64,000 bases of DNA from Polynucleobacter sp. AP-Latsch-80-C2. GTDB lineage: Bacteria > Pseudomonadota > Gammaproteobacteria > Burkholderiales > Burkholderiaceae. Where the stretch lies: positions 62,001-126,000 of the forward strand of contig NZ_JACVOY010000008.1 in NCBI RefSeq assembly GCF_018882185.1, given 5' to 3'. Of this stretch, positions 25,767 through 34,362 are shown in pieces (the stretch's first letter is position 1; each line of letters starts with the position of its first letter). The notes beneath the pieces are model-generated. The model was given only the letters and a program-made list of their open reading frames with translations. It was not told where the DNA came from and ran no database searches. Made by a program: the position numbers and the translations under genes.

Positions 25767-25985
25767 TTAATTCTCAAGAACGACGAAGTCTCCCTGAGAA
25801 ACTTTTTCCCTAAACTGAGAGAAAGAAAATAAAGCTTTAATCTGCCTTGTGACCAAGACCTCGATTTTTCCTTCTGGAGTGAGGTTGGCTAGATACTCGC
25901 CCGCTGGAAAAAGCGTTGCCGGACTCTCTTGTGAGTCGTTCTCTTGAGCGTCGAGCACTTGCCCTTTAGTAATTTTGATGCGCAT
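25767..25985 (-). CDS. Small hypothetical protein
   Basis: A 72-residue protein, mixed alpha/beta in appearance, opening MRIKITKGQVLDAQ. It has no cysteine, signal peptide or membrane segment. No strong Shine-Dalgarno is visible before the ATG at 25985. The pattern KGQV...GEYLANLTPEGKIEVL suggests a small beta-barrel or MoeA/translation-like fold, but I do not recognise the family. It lies 57 bases upstream of the esterase gene on the same strand and could be transcribed with it. Confidence 0.5.
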   Translation of the reverse strand: MRIKITKGQVLDAQENDSQESPATLFPAGEYLANLTPEGKIEVLVTRQIKALFSFSQFREKVSQGDFVVLEN

Positions 25986-26017
25986 GGCACATCTTAAGTT
26001 CTAAAAATTGATATGAC

Positions 26018-26151
26018 TTTCCGAATTGCACAATTCGGAAATGGCGCGCACCATCCTGGGTGCTTGCCTTTAATTGACGCTCAGCCTTTTATCTAAAGGC
26101 TTTGCCCTGGGATATTCATTTGAAGGCCGTCTTTTGGCACTTTATTAGTGC
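26018..26151 (+). other. Hairpin-rich leader upstream of the PII gene
   Basis: Four successive inverted repeats lie in the 253-base gap before the PII gene: an 11-bp perfect repeat TTTCCGAATTG (26018-26028) CA CAATTCGGAAA (26031-26041); GCACC/GGTGC (26048-26063); AGCCTTT/AAAGGCT (26083-26101); and GCACT/AGTGC (26137-26151). They could mark an operator, a structured leader or a small RNA. A TTGGCAC at 26134-26140 resembles a sigma54 -24 box, but the -12 GC is two bases too far. Confidence 0.45.
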
Positions 26152-26229
26152 AATTCTCTTTGGGAGGCTTGGCAATTTATCGTTTAATCAAACCAATGGA
26201 AATATTGTGCGATGCAACATTGAATGTGA

Positions 26230-26577
<348 letters not shown>

Positions 26578-26586
26578 GTTTTTACG

Positions 26587-27012
26587 ATGAACTCGCAATA
26601 TCTATTTGTGTATGGCACGCTTCAATCGGATGCCATTAATGAAAACGCAAAATTACTTCATTCCCAGGCAAAACTGCTGGGTAAAGCAAGATGGCAAGGC
26701 TCTTTATATTTAGTCAGTCATTATCCCGCCGCTGTAGTAAGTGGAGATATTCAGCAATGGGTTGCTGGAGAGTTATGGCAGCTAAATGATCCTCAGAAGA
26801 CTTTGGGCTTATTAGATATATATGAGGAATGCGCCGACAACAGCCCGCTGCCCCATGAATATGAACGCTCAATTGAACCCATCGAGATCAATGGCGAAAT
26901 GAAGATGGCCTGGATTTACCTCTACCAGTTAAGTACGGCCAAGCTAGCGCGAATTGATTCCGGAATATTCGTCAATCAAAACCAAGCGCTAGTGCGCCGC
27001 AATCAAGCTTAG
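26587..27012 (+). CDS. Gamma-glutamylcyclotransferase-like (GGCT/AIG2) protein
   Basis: A 141-residue protein with the family motif FVYGTLQSD near residue 7, a YPAAVVSG segment and ELWQLNDPQKTLGLLDIYEE, where the conserved Glu is expected in LDxYE. GGCT-like proteins cyclise gamma-glutamyl amines to 5-oxoproline. Members of the bacterial YtfP-like group are poorly characterised. It starts 9 bases after the PII gene and probably shares its transcript. The last 4 bases overlap the convergent trhP gene. Confidence 0.87.
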   Translation: MNSQYLFVYGTLQSDAINENAKLLHSQAKLLGKARWQGSLYLVSHYPAAVVSGDIQQWVAGELWQLNDPQKTLGLLDIYEECADNSPLPHEYERSIEPIEINGEMKMAWIYLYQLSTAKLARIDSGIFVNQNQALVRRNQA

Positions 27013-28265
27013 ATATAACGCGCGATAAATACTTTGTCGCCTTCAGGTTTGAGCTCAATCCAAACAAAATGTCCTGACCCTGGGGCAACCTCAATGGGTT
27101 CGCCTTTGGTATTCCACATTGCTTCAAGCGTCATGTCCTGATTGCCAGTGGGTTCCAGAATTTCTAATTTGTCACCAACAGCAAAACGATTCTTAACATC
27201 AATTTTTACCCGCCCCAAAGCACGATCGACTTCGATTACTTCGCCTACGTACATGCTACGACCAGACAAAGAGTGACCTCTCATATACAGTTGGTACTCT
27301 TTATCGTGATGGCGCTCATAGAAGCCATCGGTATAGCCGCGATTAGCAAGGCCCTCCAGGTTTCCGAGGAGAGCTGGGTTCAATGGACGACCTGCTACAG
27401 CATCATCAATTGCAGTGCGGTATGCTTGACTTGTGCGGGCAACATAGTAAGGAGACTTGGTACGACCTTCAATCTTGAAAGAATCTACACCCATCTTGGT
27501 CAGTCGCTCGATATGCTCAATGGCGCGTAAATCTTTGGAGTTCATGATGTAGGTGCCATGCTCATCTTCTTCGATGGGCATGAGTTCACCAGGTTTACCA
27601 CTTTCTTCTAGTAGGAAGACATCTCCGCTTGCAGCTTCTTCTGCTGGGAGTACCTTGTAGTCCCAGCGGCAGGCATTGGTGCAAGCACCTTGATTAGGAT
27701 CGCGATGCGACATGTAGCCGGAAAGAAGACAGCGTCCAGAGTAGGCCATACATAAAGCGCCGTGAACAAAGACCTCTAATTCCATCTCTGGACAATCTTG
27801 TCTTACTTCCTCGATCTCATCAAATGAAAGTTCGCGAGACAGAATTACTCTAGAAATACCAACAGATCTCCAAAACTTAGCAGCAGCACCATTCACAGTA
27901 TTGGCTTGAACGGATAAATGAATCGGCATATCTGGCCAGGCTTCTCTTGCCATCATGATGAGGCCAGGATCTGACATGATTAAAGCATCTGGCTTTAAAT
28001 CGACTACTGATGACATATCTCTAATGTAGGTGCGCGTCTTGCCGCCGTGAGGGAGCACGTTAGAAACGAGGTAAAACTTTTTACCAAGCGCATGCGCAGT
28101 ATCAATACCCTCTTTGAGAACTTCCATCTTGCCAAAATCGTTGTTACGAACGCGTAGGGAATAACGGGGTTGCCCTGCATAGATCGCATCAGCGCCGAAA
28201 TGAAAGGCGGTCTGGAGCATATTGAGGCTGCCGGCAGGAGCTAGAAGTTCTGGTATTTTCATCAT
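27009..28265 (-). CDS. trhP: TrhP (YegQ), peptidase-U32-like tRNA U34 hydroxylation protein
   Basis: A 418-residue U32-family protein with the YegQ opening PELLAPAGSLNML and GADAIYAG. Its cysteine cluster reads CMAYSGRCLLSGYMSHRDPNQGACTNACRW, shown here only as landmarks: four Cys between about residues 168 and 199. These fit the iron-sulfur site of TrhP, which acts in prephenate-dependent 5-hydroxyuridine formation at tRNA position 34. The C-terminal beta-domain (after 330) is kept. Older annotation as a collagenase-type peptidase is not supported. It is 18 bases downstream of the CitE-like gene on the same strand. Confidence 0.9.
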   Translation of the reverse strand: MMKIPELLAPAGSLNMLQTAFHFGADAIYAGQPRYSLRVRNNDFGKMEVLKEGIDTAHALGKKFYLVSNVLPHGGKTRTYIRDMSSVVDLKPDALIMSDPGLIMMAREAWPDMPIHLSVQANTVNGAAAKFWRSVGISRVILSRELSFDEIEEVRQDCPEMELEVFVHGALCMAYSGRCLLSGYMSHRDPNQGACTNACRWDYKVLPAEEAASGDVFLLEESGKPGELMPIEEDEHGTYIMNSKDLRAIEHIERLTKMGVDSFKIEGRTKSPYYVARTSQAYRTAIDDAVAGRPLNPALLGNLEGLANRGYTDGFYERHHDKEYQLYMRGHSLSGRSMYVGEVIEVDRALGRVKIDVKNRFAVGDKLEILEPTGNQDMTLEAMWNTKGEPIEVAPGSGHFVWIELKPEGDKVFIARYI

Positions 28266-28283
28266 CCGTCTATTTTATGAGTT

Positions 28284-29156
28284 TTAGCGATTAAATGAAT
28301 TGATCGCCTCGGCTAGGGCTAGAATCCGCTTGGCATCCTGTATATGCAGCTCTTCAATCAATTTTCCGTTCAATACCGCTATACCTGCCCCTGAGCTGAT
28401 GGCAGCTTCATAAGCGGCAATTCTTTGCTTAGCCTCATCTATATCGGCTACGGAGGGGCCAAATATTTCGTTGGCTGCCGAAATTTGATTCGGGTGAATC
28501 AGGGTCTTGCCATCAAAGCCCATATCGCGCCCTTGAGTACAAGACGTAATGAGACCTTCCTCATCATCTAAAGAGAGGTGAACACCATCAAGAACGCAAA
28601 GCTGGTGTGCTCTCGCAGCTAAAACAGAAAGTGATAAAGCTGTTAAAGACTCAATTCTGCTTGGTGTATGCCGGGCATGTAAATCCTTCACAAGATCAGA
28701 AGTTCCCAGAACTAAAGTTTCTAGTAGGGGATGTGAGCTGCAAATTTCTGGGAGCTTAAAGATTGCCATTGGAGTTTCAATCATTGCCCAGATCGTGAGT
28801 TTATGAGCTGGATTCATTTGCTCTAGTAGTTGTACGGCTTCTTGAATTTGCGCAGCAGATTCCACCTTTGGTAGCAAAATAGCATCCGCTTTGCTCTTTG
28901 CAAAAAATTTTAAGTCATCGATACCCCATTGGGTATTGAGTCCATTGATTCTGACAACCGCTTCGCGATGTCCAAATCCTGACTCGAGTGCTGCATGAAT
29001 ATTGTCACGTGCTGCCGCTTTTGCATCTGGTGCAACAGCATCTTCTAGATCCAAAATCAGTGAATCTGCCGCAAGAGATTTGGCTTTTTCAAGTGCTCTG
29101 GTATTGGCTCCAGGCATATACAGCACGGAACGTCTAGGTCGATTGGTATTCATCAT
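28284..29156 (-). CDS. CitE-like HpcH/HpaI aldolase, CoA-ester lyase
   Basis: A 290-residue TIM-barrel protein of the citrate lyase beta-like family. Motifs are RRSVLYMPGAN at the start, LDLEDAV with the metal-binding acidic residues, VRINGLNTQWG, MIETPMAI and GTSDLVKDL. The ending GKTLIHPNQI is also typical. Single-gene CitE-like proteins cleave malyl-, citramalyl- or related CoA thioesters. It lies downstream of an IclR regulator and opposite an HMG-CoA-lyase/CoA-transferase/TctC operon, so a branched hydroxydicarboxyl-CoA is a plausible substrate. The lack of adjacent citrate lyase alpha and gamma genes excludes citrate lyase. Confidence 0.87.
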   Translation of the reverse strand: MMNTNRPRRSVLYMPGANTRALEKAKSLAADSLILDLEDAVAPDAKAAARDNIHAALESGFGHREAVVRINGLNTQWGIDDLKFFAKSKADAILLPKVESAAQIQEAVQLLEQMNPAHKLTIWAMIETPMAIFKLPEICSSHPLLETLVLGTSDLVKDLHARHTPSRIESLTALSLSVLAARAHQLCVLDGVHLSLDDEEGLITSCTQGRDMGFDGKTLIHPNQISAANEIFGPSVADIDEAKQRIAAYEAAISSGAGIAVLNGKLIEELHIQDAKRILALAEAINSFNR

Positions 29157-29197
29157 GGAGGTTGAGTGTGGGTGAAATAAAAGATCGTAAAAGGTGT

Positions 29198-29914
29198 TTA
29201 TTGGAAGCTGCCGCCGAGGAGTTCAGATAATTTTTTAGCACTCGCCTTAACTATGGCAGTTTGTTTTGGATCAAAGCGATAGGTTGGCATGGTGAGGGTG
29301 ATGACGCCAATCAATCCTTCGGCATTAAATACCGGAGCAGAGATCCCGGAGATTTCTTTGACTCTATCACCGGAGACAGCAAGCACCATATCTTCCCGTA
29401 TTTGAGTAAATGCTTTGCCAGGCGCACCCTCAAAAGCTCTAAGCACTTTACCTCCAGCGCCTTTATCAATTGGTAAAAGATCGCCTACCTTGATGTGATC
29501 CCGTAGGGCTTGCTTAGAGTCTACGCGAAATAGACACAGTCGCTTATCCCCTTGACGTACATGAAATGCTGCACTCTCATGGGTGGATTTCATGAGGGAT
29601 TCCAAAATCGGAGTAACCACAGTTTCTAGCGACTGTTCATTTTGGTAGGCTGCATTGAGTGAAGCAATGGTGGGTCCCAGTACATACATGCCATCAACCC
29701 TTTTTAACACCAGCATGGCATTGCTAAGGGAAGCCAGCATTCTCAAAATAGTACTTTTATATAAGCCGGTAGATTCTGAGATGTCATTTAAGGAAAGCGC
29801 CATATTGTTAGAGGAAAAAAGGCGCAAGATGGTGAGTGCTTTATCTACAGCAGCCACTCCAGAGTCGGCTAAGGCAATTTTTTCTTCGCTTTGCTTACTA
29901 GATTTTTTTGGCAT
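29198..29914 (-). CDS. IclR-family transcriptional regulator
   Basis: I start at the ATG at 29914 (MPKKSSKQSEE), giving 238 residues; a longer reading to 29989 would overlap the divergent lyase gene. The N-terminal winged helix reads VDKALTILRLFSSNN and SESTGLYKSTILRMLASL. The C-terminal IclR effector domain contains DSKQALRDHIKVGDLLPIDKGAGGKVLRAF and the ending VSAPVFNAEGLIGVITLTMP-like segment. It stands between the CitE-like gene and the HMG-CoA-lyase operon and probably controls both. The hinge holds TAGAAC repeats at 29945-29970. Confidence 0.9.
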   Translation of the reverse strand: MPKKSSKQSEEKIALADSGVAAVDKALTILRLFSSNNMALSLNDISESTGLYKSTILRMLASLSNAMLVLKRVDGMYVLGPTIASLNAAYQNEQSLETVVTPILESLMKSTHESAAFHVRQGDKRLCLFRVDSKQALRDHIKVGDLLPIDKGAGGKVLRAFEGAPGKAFTQIREDMVLAVSGDRVKEISGISAPVFNAEGLIGVITLTMPTYRFDPKQTAIVKASAKKLSELLGGSFQ

Positions 29915-29944
29915 CGACAGTCTTTGGCAATTATGCTTTAATAA

Positions 29945-29970
29945 TAGAACGATATTCCATAGGATAGAAC
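29945..29970. repeat. TAGAAC direct repeats in the IclR/lyase divergent promoter
   Basis: TAGAAC occurs at 29945-29950 and again at 29965-29970, exactly 20 bases apart (two helical turns), with a small dyad TCC-ATA-GGA between them. This lies between the divergent starts 29914 and 29974 and is a candidate operator for the IclR protein. Confidence 0.4.
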
Positions 29971-29973
29971 TAA

Positions 29974-30918
29974 ATGAATTCCGCGTCAACCGATGTTTTG
30001 ATCAGTGAGGTAGGGCCTAGGGATGGCTTGCAATCCATTAAGTCCATCATGCCAACGGCACAAAAAAATGCCTGGATAGACGCTCTATATAGAGCAGGTA
30101 TTCGAGAAATTGAAGTCGCATCATTTGTTCCTGCCAAACTATTGCCTCAGATGGCAGATGCTGCTCAAGTGGTGGAGCATGCCAAGACCCTCCCAGGTTT
30201 GACGGTGATGGCATTGGTGCCTAATCTCAAGGGCGCTCAGGCTGCAATTGCAGCAGGCGTTCATAAGATCACGTTGCCTGTTTCTGCTAGTGCCGCTCAC
30301 TCTCTTGCCAATGTTCGTAAAACCCGCGAAGAGATGATTGAAGAGGTTCAAAAAATTGCAGCATACCGAAATGAACATGCGCCTCACGTTAAATTAGAAG
30401 CTGGCATTGCAACCGCATTTGGATGCACCTTGCAAGGTTTGGTCTCTGAAGATGATGTGATCTGGTTAGCCGAGCAAGTCATTGCAGCAGGTGCGGATGA
30501 ATCCGGTCTTTCGGATACGACCGGCTACGCAAATCCTGCACAAATCAAAAGATTATTTAAGCGCTTAAAGGCGGCGATTGGTAGTAAGGCGGGTGCTGCG
30601 CATCTTCACAATACACGCGGGCTTGGTTTGGCCAATTGTTTAGCTGCATATGAAGAGGGCGTTACTTCCTTTGACTCCTCTATGGGTGGTCTTGGTGGTT
30701 GCCCTTATGCACCAGGAGCTTCCGGCAATGTTGTAACTGAAGATTTGGTATTTATGTTTGAGGCAATGGGTATTAAGACAGGCGTCAATTTAGACTTGTT
30801 GTTTGAAGCGCGCCAACCTTTGCAGGCGGGCGTTCCAAATGAAGCTATCTATGGCATGGTGCCCGAGGCAGGTACGCCCAAAGGATTTGTTCCAGCAAGC
30901 CAAGGGGCCTACCTATGA
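29974..30918 (+). CDS. Hydroxymethylglutaryl-CoA lyase family protein
   Basis: A 314-residue HMGL-like TIM barrel. The catalytic base region EVGPRDGLQ is near residue 12, HLHNTRGLG supplies metal ligands, and the HMG-CoA-lyase signature GLGGCPYAPGASGNV contains the conserved active-site cysteine. The last is specific for HMG-CoA lyase and close relatives rather than isopropylmalate synthases. It would cleave a 3-hydroxy-3-methylglutaryl-type CoA ester to a keto acid and acetyl-CoA. The gene overlaps the CoA-transferase gene by 4 bases (ATGA), so activation and cleavage are coupled. Confidence 0.9.
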   Translation: MNSASTDVLISEVGPRDGLQSIKSIMPTAQKNAWIDALYRAGIREIEVASFVPAKLLPQMADAAQVVEHAKTLPGLTVMALVPNLKGAQAAIAAGVHKITLPVSASAAHSLANVRKTREEMIEEVQKIAAYRNEHAPHVKLEAGIATAFGCTLQGLVSEDDVIWLAEQVIAAGADESGLSDTTGYANPAQIKRLFKRLKAAIGSKAGAAHLHNTRGLGLANCLAAYEEGVTSFDSSMGGLGGCPYAPGASGNVVTEDLVFMFEAMGIKTGVNLDLLFEARQPLQAGVPNEAIYGMVPEAGTPKGFVPASQGAYL

Positions 30919-32111
30919 GCATAATGACGGCGCTCCCTTATGAAGGCATTCGGGTGGTGGAATTTACCCATATGGTGATGGGTCCTACCTGCGGAATGAT
31001 ATTGGCTGACCTAGGCGCTGAAGTGATTAAGGTGGAGCCTATTGATGGCGATAAAACCCGAAACTTGCTAGGATCGGGTGCGGGATTCTTTCCCATGTTT
31101 AATCGTAATAAAAAAAGTATTGCGGTAGATATGAAGACTCCCGAAGGTATGGAGTTGGTAAGGAAATTAGTCGCGACTGCCGACGTACTGAGTGAAAACT
31201 TTAAGCCTGGCACGATGGCTAAGTTAGGTTTGGATTATGAGACTCTCAAGAAGACCAATCCCAAGTTAATCTATGTGTCACATAAAGGATTCTTGCCTGG
31301 GCCGTACGATCACCGTACTGCCTTGGATGAGGTGGTGCAAATGATGGGAGGCCTTGCCTATATGACAGGACCTGAAGATCGACCGCTACGCGCTGGCTCC
31401 TCAGTGAATGACATTATGGGTGGCGTGTTTGGAGCAATTGGGGTGATGGCTGCAATACGTCAGCGAGACTTGACTGGAGAGGGTCAAGAAATTCAGAGCT
31501 CTTTATTTGAGAACAATGTCTTTTTAGTTGGGCAGCACATGATGCAGTATGCCGTTACAGGTAATGCCGCAAAACCGATGCCCAGTCGTATTTCTGCATG
31601 GGCGATTTATGATGTCTTTGAGGTTGCCAATGGAGAAAAGATCTTTTTGGCGGTAGTAACGGATACGCAATGGAAAATTTTCTGCGAAGTATTTGGATTT
31701 GCAGATTTGTATGGTGATCCTGCTTTGAAGCTAAACAACCAGCGCGTTCAAGCAAGACCAACTTTGATTCCGGACATTAAACAACGTCTAGCGCAATTTA
31801 CTGCAAAAGAAATCACCGCAATTTTTGAAGAGAATGGCTTGCCATTCGCGCCAATCACCAGACCAGAGCAATTATTTGAAGATCCTCACCTTATTGCAAC
31901 GGGTGGATTGGCTCCCATTACCTTAACTGATGGCCCTAAGGCAGGTTCGCAAACTTCTACACCTTTAATGCCGCTCATGATGAACGGTAAAAGATTGGGT
32001 GTGCGCCTCAACCCACCCAAATCTGGTGAGCAGACCCAAGAAATTCTGCAAGAGCTTGGTTATAGCAATGAGGACATCGCAAAGCTCTCCTCTAATGGAG
32101 CAATTGCATGA
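30915..32111 (+). CDS. CaiB/BaiF (class III) CoA transferase
   Basis: A 398-residue class III CoA transferase. The opening GIRVVEFTHMVMGP, the ADLGAEVIKVEP motif and the catalytic Asp in GSSVNDIMGG are all present. Proteins of this family move CoA from a donor such as succinyl-CoA to a free acid. It overlaps the lyase gene upstream and the TctC gene downstream by 4 bases each, which gives a three-gene cassette for uptake, activation and cleavage of one acid. Which acid is unknown; 3-hydroxy-3-methylglutarate or citramalate-like acids fit the lyase. Confidence 0.9.
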   Translation: MSIMTALPYEGIRVVEFTHMVMGPTCGMILADLGAEVIKVEPIDGDKTRNLLGSGAGFFPMFNRNKKSIAVDMKTPEGMELVRKLVATADVLSENFKPGTMAKLGLDYETLKKTNPKLIYVSHKGFLPGPYDHRTALDEVVQMMGGLAYMTGPEDRPLRAGSSVNDIMGGVFGAIGVMAAIRQRDLTGEGQEIQSSLFENNVFLVGQHMMQYAVTGNAAKPMPSRISAWAIYDVFEVANGEKIFLAVVTDTQWKIFCEVFGFADLYGDPALKLNNQRVQARPTLIPDIKQRLAQFTAKEITAIFEENGLPFAPITRPEQLFEDPHLIATGGLAPITLTDGPKAGSQTSTPLMPLMMNGKRLGVRLNPPKSGEQTQEILQELGYSNEDIAKLSSNGAIA

Positions 32112-33076
32112 AAAATAAATGCGCTCATTTAGTTGCGTGTTTATTGAGCGCGTTAGCAGCCTCCTGTTTTGCGCAGAACTATCCTGATAGGCCAATTAAG
32201 TTAATTATTCCGTATACGCCTGGCGGAGGCACAGACACGGTAGGGCGTATGCTTGCAGAGAAAATTGCTACAGATTTAAAGTGGACGATCTTGGTAGATA
32301 ACAAGCCGGGTGCTGGGGGCAATATCGGTATGGACTTGGTAGCAAAGGCTAAGCCTGATGGCTATACGCTGGGTATGGGTCAGACCTCCAATCTAGCAAT
32401 TAATCCGGCATTAATGTCTAAGATGCCATTTGATGCAGTCAATGATCTTATCCCCGTAGCATTTGTTGCCGAGGTACCTATGGTGCTTGTGGTCACTGCA
32501 AGCTCGCCATGGAAAAATTTGGGAGATTTAATCAAGGCAGCAAAAGCAAAACCAGATTTTTATAAGCAAGCTACTGCAGGTGCAGGCACAGTGGGACATA
32601 TTGGCGGTGAGATGCTGGCCAGTAAAGCAGGCTATGCCGTGTCCTACATTCCGTATAAGGGCGCGTCTCCTGCGATTACAGATCTGATTGGTGGCCAAAC
32701 GGATTTTATGTTCGCTACTCCTCAATCAGTATTAGGCATGATTGCTGGAGGGAAGTTACGCGCCTTAGCTGTGACATCCGCCAATCGAATCGCAATCCTG
32801 TCAAAAGTACCCACTGTAAGTGAAGAGGGCTACAAAGGATTTGAGGCGACCGATTGGAAGATCGTAGTAGCTCCAGCAGGCACTCCAAATGATGTCATTA
32901 AGAAAATGAACGAAGCCGTACAAAAATCACTGAAAAATCCAGCACTCATTACGAAGCTTCAAGATGAGGCGAGTTCACCGATGTATGGCGATCCAGCGAC
33001 AGTGCTGAAATATATACGTGCTGAGCAGCGAGAGTGGGATGCTGCAGTAAAGGCGGCTGGGATTAAATTAGATTAA
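32108..33076 (+). CDS. TctC/Bug-family periplasmic solute-binding protein (1 of 6)
   Basis: A 322-residue Bug receptor with a signal peptide (ASCFAQ-NYP). The family start motif NYPDRPIKLIIPYTPGGGTD, the DNKPGAGG loop and the AKAKPDGYT segment form the carboxylate-binding site. Such proteins deliver carboxylates or related compounds to TctAB membrane subunits. No tctA or tctB gene is in the window. It is translationally coupled to the CoA transferase, so its ligand is probably the acid activated there. A strong terminator ends the operon. Confidence 0.9.
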   Translation: MKNKCAHLVACLLSALAASCFAQNYPDRPIKLIIPYTPGGGTDTVGRMLAEKIATDLKWTILVDNKPGAGGNIGMDLVAKAKPDGYTLGMGQTSNLAINPALMSKMPFDAVNDLIPVAFVAEVPMVLVVTASSPWKNLGDLIKAAKAKPDFYKQATAGAGTVGHIGGEMLASKAGYAVSYIPYKGASPAITDLIGGQTDFMFATPQSVLGMIAGGKLRALAVTSANRIAILSKVPTVSEEGYKGFEATDWKIVVAPAGTPNDVIKKMNEAVQKSLKNPALITKLQDEASSPMYGDPATVLKYIRAEQREWDAAVKAAGIKLD

Positions 33077-33086
33077 AGGATAAAAA

Positions 33087-33114
33087 AAATACCGACCTTA
33101 TGGTCGGTATTTTT
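33087..33114 (+). terminator. Bidirectional Rho-independent terminator
   Basis: AAATACCGACC (33087-33097), loop TTAT, GGTCGGTATTT (33102-33112) is a perfect 11-bp stem with A and T runs on both sides. It ends the lyase/CoA-transferase/TctC operon and the convergent MetX-like gene. Confidence 0.9.
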
Positions 33115-33136
33115 AACCCTAGAGATGAAGTAAGTT

Positions 33137-34321
33137 CTATCGTCCCAAAAAGCTACGTAGTGGCTCACCAACTTTTGCAATATCAGTAATTCCATCAATG
33201 TGACCACCATCGCCAGGAATTTCAACTACTTCTGATTTAATGCCGTTTTTCTTCAGAGTTTCAGAAGCATTTTTGGCATATGAGGGGAAGAAAAGGATAT
33301 CACTGGCTGCTGGAACAAACATGATTTTTGCTTTGATTGGCTTAATGCCTTCATCTACCGTCTTGGCATTCCCAATGCGATACAGCTGAATGATTTTGGT
33401 GAGATACAAGAAGTGATTCGCATCCGAAATTTTTGCTCTACCAGCACCAGCTTTACTAATCGCATCTTGCACCGCATAAGTGTTATCCCAGCTTTGAGCA
33501 GGCTCTTTATCGGCCACAGTCAGCTTTCTTCCAAATAGTCTTTCGGCCCAAGCTGGATTGCGGGAGTTAATGGTGGTGAGCTGTAATGCTTGCTCTAAAC
33601 CTTTAATAGGATTATTACTAGAGCCGTAGTAGTCGCCTTTATTCCAGTTAGCATCCAATAAAATTGGATTAGCCCAAGTTTGGGCAATCTCAATCGTAAA
33701 TGCATTGGATTCAAGACCGCCTGGAATGACGGCGATGACTCTTTCGACCATCTCAGGATAAGTTGCCGCCCAGTCTAAGGCTTGGTATGAGCCCATCGAT
33801 AAACCAGCCACTGCTTGAAATTTCTTAATACCAAGAGATGTAGACAAAGACTTTTGTGCTCTTACTAAATCTTGAGTATCCAGAATCGGAAATGTCATTC
33901 CATAAGGCTTGCCGGTATCGGGATCAATGGATGCTGGTCCTGTAGTAATCACGTTTGGATCTTTAACATTCAGATTAACCAGACTATCGGAGCTGACAAT
34001 AAAGTATTTATTGGTATCTAAGGGCTTTCCAGGGCCGATAATGCTGTCCCAATAACCAGGGGCAGCATCAGTGGCGTTATATTTTCCGGCTGCATGTGAT
34101 GTGCCAGAAAAGAAATGGCAAATCAGAATGGCGTTGTCACCTTTTTCATTTAACTGGCCATAGGTTTCATAGCCAATCTTGACGTTTTTAATGGTTGCTC
34201 CGCTACTGGTTTTTAATGAAGGTAATTCATAAGTTTGCTTCTTAACCAGCTCATCAAAGGCAATGGCATTCAACGAAAATTGAGCGCAAGCTAGTAGAAG
34301 GCAATATTTTAGGTATTTCAT
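33137..34321 (-). CDS. Exported MetX-like alpha/beta hydrolase
   Basis: A 394-residue protein with a clear signal peptide (LNAIA-FDEL, residues 1-22) before a homoserine-O-acetyltransferase-like alpha/beta fold. The nucleophile Ser lies in AGLSMGSYQALDW, and the late His in GDGGHIDGI. The early motifs GYETYGQLNEKGDNAIL and CHFFSGTSHAAG follow MetX. True MetX is cytoplasmic and acts in methionine synthesis, so an exported copy beside catabolic genes is more likely a periplasmic ester or thioester hydrolase. It is the last gene of the leftward IclR-thiolase-MFS unit. Confidence 0.8.
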   Translation of the reverse strand: MKYLKYCLLLACAQFSLNAIAFDELVKKQTYELPSLKTSSGATIKNVKIGYETYGQLNEKGDNAILICHFFSGTSHAAGKYNATDAAPGYWDSIIGPGKPLDTNKYFIVSSDSLVNLNVKDPNVITTGPASIDPDTGKPYGMTFPILDTQDLVRAQKSLSTSLGIKKFQAVAGLSMGSYQALDWAATYPEMVERVIAVIPGGLESNAFTIEIAQTWANPILLDANWNKGDYYGSSNNPIKGLEQALQLTTINSRNPAWAERLFGRKLTVADKEPAQSWDNTYAVQDAISKAGAGRAKISDANHFLYLTKIIQLYRIGNAKTVDEGIKPIKAKIMFVPAASDILFFPSYAKNASETLKKNGIKSEVVEIPGDGGHIDGITDIAKVGEPLRSFLGR

Positions 34322-34362
34322 AGGTCTCCTTTTTTATCAAACTATATTTAATTTAGTCTTTT

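Noticed and set aside
26134-26151. Sigma54 promoter before the PII gene
   Set aside because: TTGGCAC fits the -24 element, but the next GC is 12 rather than 10 bases from the GG, so the -12 element is out of register.
29198-29989. Longer IclR start at 29989
   Set aside because: It would overlap the divergent lyase gene start at 29974 and adds 25 residues with no homology to the family.
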